From: Planctomycetota bacterium | Lineage (GTDB): Bacteria; Planctomycetota; UBA1135; GCA-002686595 | Direction: 5' to 3' | DNA: 64,000 bases | NCBI GenBank assembly: GCA_016872715.1 | Contig: VGZD01000005.1 | Location: forward strand, 1 to 64,000 | Shown: piece by piece, positions 62,491 through 64,000 of the stretch | Layout of the letters: every line of letters begins with the position of its first letter | Position numbering within the stretch: position 1 is the stretch's first letter | Notes under the pieces: model-generated | Database searches by the model: none | Told to the model about the DNA's origin: nothing | The model's input: the letters and a program-made list of their open reading frames with translations, nothing else | Position numbers and translations under genes: made by a program

Positions 62491-64000
62491 TCACCGCAGT
62501 CGAACGCGCAGATCGACCGGGCCCGTGCCCGAGAGCGTGACGTCCTCGCTCGCGCGCTCGATCCCGCGTTGCACCTCGAGCAGGTATTCGCCCGCACCGT
62601 AGGTGCCGAGCCCGAGCATGCCCTTGGCGTCGGACACGCCCTGGCCGGAGAAGATGTTGTTGAAGGCCCGCCCCACGTCACGCTCGTCGACGACCGCCGC
62701 GCGGCCCTTGGGCACGAGCCGTCCGGTCGCTCCACTGGCGGGCTGACCATTGGCGCCGAGGACCTTCACGCGCACGAGAATGCCGGGCTCGAACACCAGT
62801 TCGAGCGGCGTGCCGCCGCTTGGAAGGGCCTCGACGCCCTGGCGCTCGAGGTCGGCGAAACCATCCGCGGTCGCCGAGAGATCGTGACGTCCCGCCGCGA
62901 TCGTCGCGAAGCGCCACGACCCATCCTCGCGGCTCGTGGCGCGCTCGGGAACTCCGCCCTCGACGCCGGCGCGCCGCGCGAAAATCTGCGCCCCGACGAC
63001 GGGATTGCCCGCGCCGTCGCGCGCGCGCCCGACGAGCTCGACGGCCTCCGGCAAGCTCAGCTCGAGCCCCGCGCGCACGCGATCCTCATCGACGTCGATC
63101 GCGACGTCCGACAGCGACGCATAGCGCGGCCCGTCCTCGCGCGGCGCGGGAGCGCGCACGGAGACGGCGTAGCGCCCCGCTCCGAGCGCGCCGATGCGGA
63201 ACTCGCCGTCCGCATTCGTGCGCCCGCGGCGCACGAGAGCTTCCTGCGCCAACGCGCGGCCGAGCCAGCCGGAAGACCGCGCGCGCTCCGCGAGCCGCAG
63301 CGTGACCTCGACACCCGCGAGCGGAGTGCGAGCCGCTCCGCCGACGACCCGCCCCTCGACGGCGCCGAGCGGATAGCGCAAGTCGAGTCGGAATTCGGGC
63401 GCGTCGGGAACCTCGGCGACCACGCGCACGCTCGGTCGTCCGTCGCCGGGAGCATCGATGTTGAACTGGTACTCGCCCGGCGCGAGCCCGGCGAACTCGT
63501 AGCGGCCCTGGCTCTGGATCTGCGCGATCTTGAGATCGACGCCGAGCATGCCTTCGGCCTCGAATGATATCGCGGTGATATTACCGCGGCCGACCGCGCG
63601 CCCGTCGTCCGTGACCGTTCCGTACACCCGCGTCGCGCCCGACGAAGTGTCGACGATGTCGTACTCGACGAGCTCTTCGGGGGGCACCGTCAACAAGTCG
63701 AAGTTGAGCGTGCCGAGGAAGCTCATCGGGTTGAGCGCCTCGTCGCCGCGCGTCAGCAGCAAGAAGTAGCTGCCGCCGACCATGCGCGTGATGCGGTAGT
63801 TGCCGCTCGCATCCGTGCGCGACTGGTAGACGCCGCCGCCGTGGGAGCTGCCTTCGCCCGCGAGGTTGGTCGGCGAGAGCGCGAGCACGATCGCGCCCGC
63901 GACGGGCCGCGCGAAGCGATCGCGCGCCACGCCGAACACGCCGCCACCCTGCGTGAGCTCGATGCTCACCTGCGCGCGTTCGAGCGCCACCACCACCACC
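62491..64000 (-). CDS. carboxypeptidase regulatory-like domain protein (N-terminus beyond window)
   Basis: The right edge of the window cuts the 5' end; the visible 502 residues end at the TGA at 62491. At least four repeats of a CarboxypepD_reg-type fold are present, each with the pattern V-x-G-x-V-x-D...G-Y-x-I. Examples are SRTDASGNYRITRMVGGSYF, GRTNADGEFRIGALGAGRYA and SREDGSWRFATIAAGRHDL. Such domains are beta-sandwich modules of cell-surface proteins. No catalytic domain is visible here. The gene lies 33 nt before the PLD-like gene, same strand. Confidence 0.82.
   Translation of the reverse strand, partial: VVVVALERAQVSIELTQGGGVFGVARDRFARPVAGAIVLALSPTNLAGEGSSHGGGVYQSRTDASGNYRITRMVGGSYFLLLTRGDEALNPMSFLGTLNFDLLTVPPEELVEYDIVDTSSGATRVYGTVTDDGRAVGRGNITAISFEAEGMLGVDLKIAQIQSQGRYEFAGLAPGEYQFNIDAPGDGRPSVRVVAEVPDAPEFRLDLRYPLGAVEGRVVGGAARTPLAGVEVTLRLAERARSSGWLGRALAQEALVRRGRTNADGEFRIGALGAGRYAVSVRAPAPREDGPRYASLSDVAIDVDEDRVRAGLELSLPEAVELVGRARDGAGNPVVGAQIFARRAGVEGGVPERATSREDGSWRFATIAAGRHDLSATADGFADLERQGVEALPSGGTPLELVFEPGILVRVKVLGANGQPASGATGRLVPKGRAAVVDERDVGRAFNNIFSGQGVSDAKGMLGLGTYGAGEYLLEVQRGIERASEDVTLSGTGPVDLRVRLR

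Overview
The window is a uniformly GC-rich bacterial chromosome segment with densely packed genes. Many junctions are 4-nt GTGA, ATGA or TTGA overlaps. Gene content points to a free-living, aerobic, Gram-negative-type bacterium, most likely a GC-rich planctomycete. Supporting content includes EF-hand, VWA/HEAT and carboxypeptidase-regulatory-like secreted proteins, an AsmA-like giant protein, many lipoproteins, and a haem-copper oxidase operon with a separate dihaem cytochrome c. That lineage is an inference from gene content; no rRNA or tRNA gene was seen.

Layout. 0.15-8.8 kb (+): a run of housekeeping genes (glmM, tsaB, alr, an AsmA-like protein, a mannose-1-phosphate guanylyltransferase, ruvX), then a thioredoxin-like gene interrupted by an in-frame TGA. 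9.9-12.8 kb (-): a nucleophile-less alpha/beta hydrolase and a VWA protein. 12.9-13.3 kb (+): RNase P RNA, followed by a Nudix protein, a 71-aa protein and a secreted protein of lower GC. 16.1-23.1 kb (-): two peptidases, a ferritin-like protein, an FdhF/YdeP-type molybdoenzyme and an AhpD-like protein with an in-frame TGA. 23.3-28.3 kb (+): a DegT aminotransferase, Lon and an EF-hand protein. 28.3-35.3 kb (-): asparaginase-like, M28 peptidase, MTA phosphorylase, TruD, an Rlu-type pseudouridine synthase and Hpt. 35.6-38.0 kb (+): a small coiled-coil protein, an ADP-ribose-type Nudix hydrolase and a degenerate NtrC-like regulator. 38.1-47.6 kb (-): the cytochrome oxidase operon, with haem A synthesis, Sco and DUF420 genes and a small membrane protein with an in-frame TGA. 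48-64 kb: YgfZ, DUF3108, a Leu/Glu-type dehydrogenase, HEAT lipoprotein, aminotransferase, a large Pro/Ser-rich TPR protein, a galactokinase-like enzyme, parvulin, a PLD-type protein and a truncated carboxypeptidase-regulatory-like protein.

Main discovery: three genes are each interrupted by exactly one in-frame TGA. In two of them the TGA replaces a cysteine of a redox CxxC motif (AhpD-like C-H-Y-Sec; oxidase-operon membrane protein Sec-E-S-C). In the third it lies in the active-site loop of a thioredoxin-like protein. Each TGA is followed at the distance expected for bacterial SECIS elements by a perfect 6-7 bp hairpin with a GU-containing 4-6 nt loop. I read all three as selenoproteins. 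Conventional gene callers would split or truncate them. The one inside the cytochrome oxidase operon looks the most novel. No selA, selB, selC or selD was seen here, so the decoding machinery must lie elsewhere if this is right.

Short tandem repeats (12-, 15- and 33-bp units) recur between or at the edges of genes. Candidate promoter and operator structures were noted upstream of rnpB, lon and the oxidase operon.
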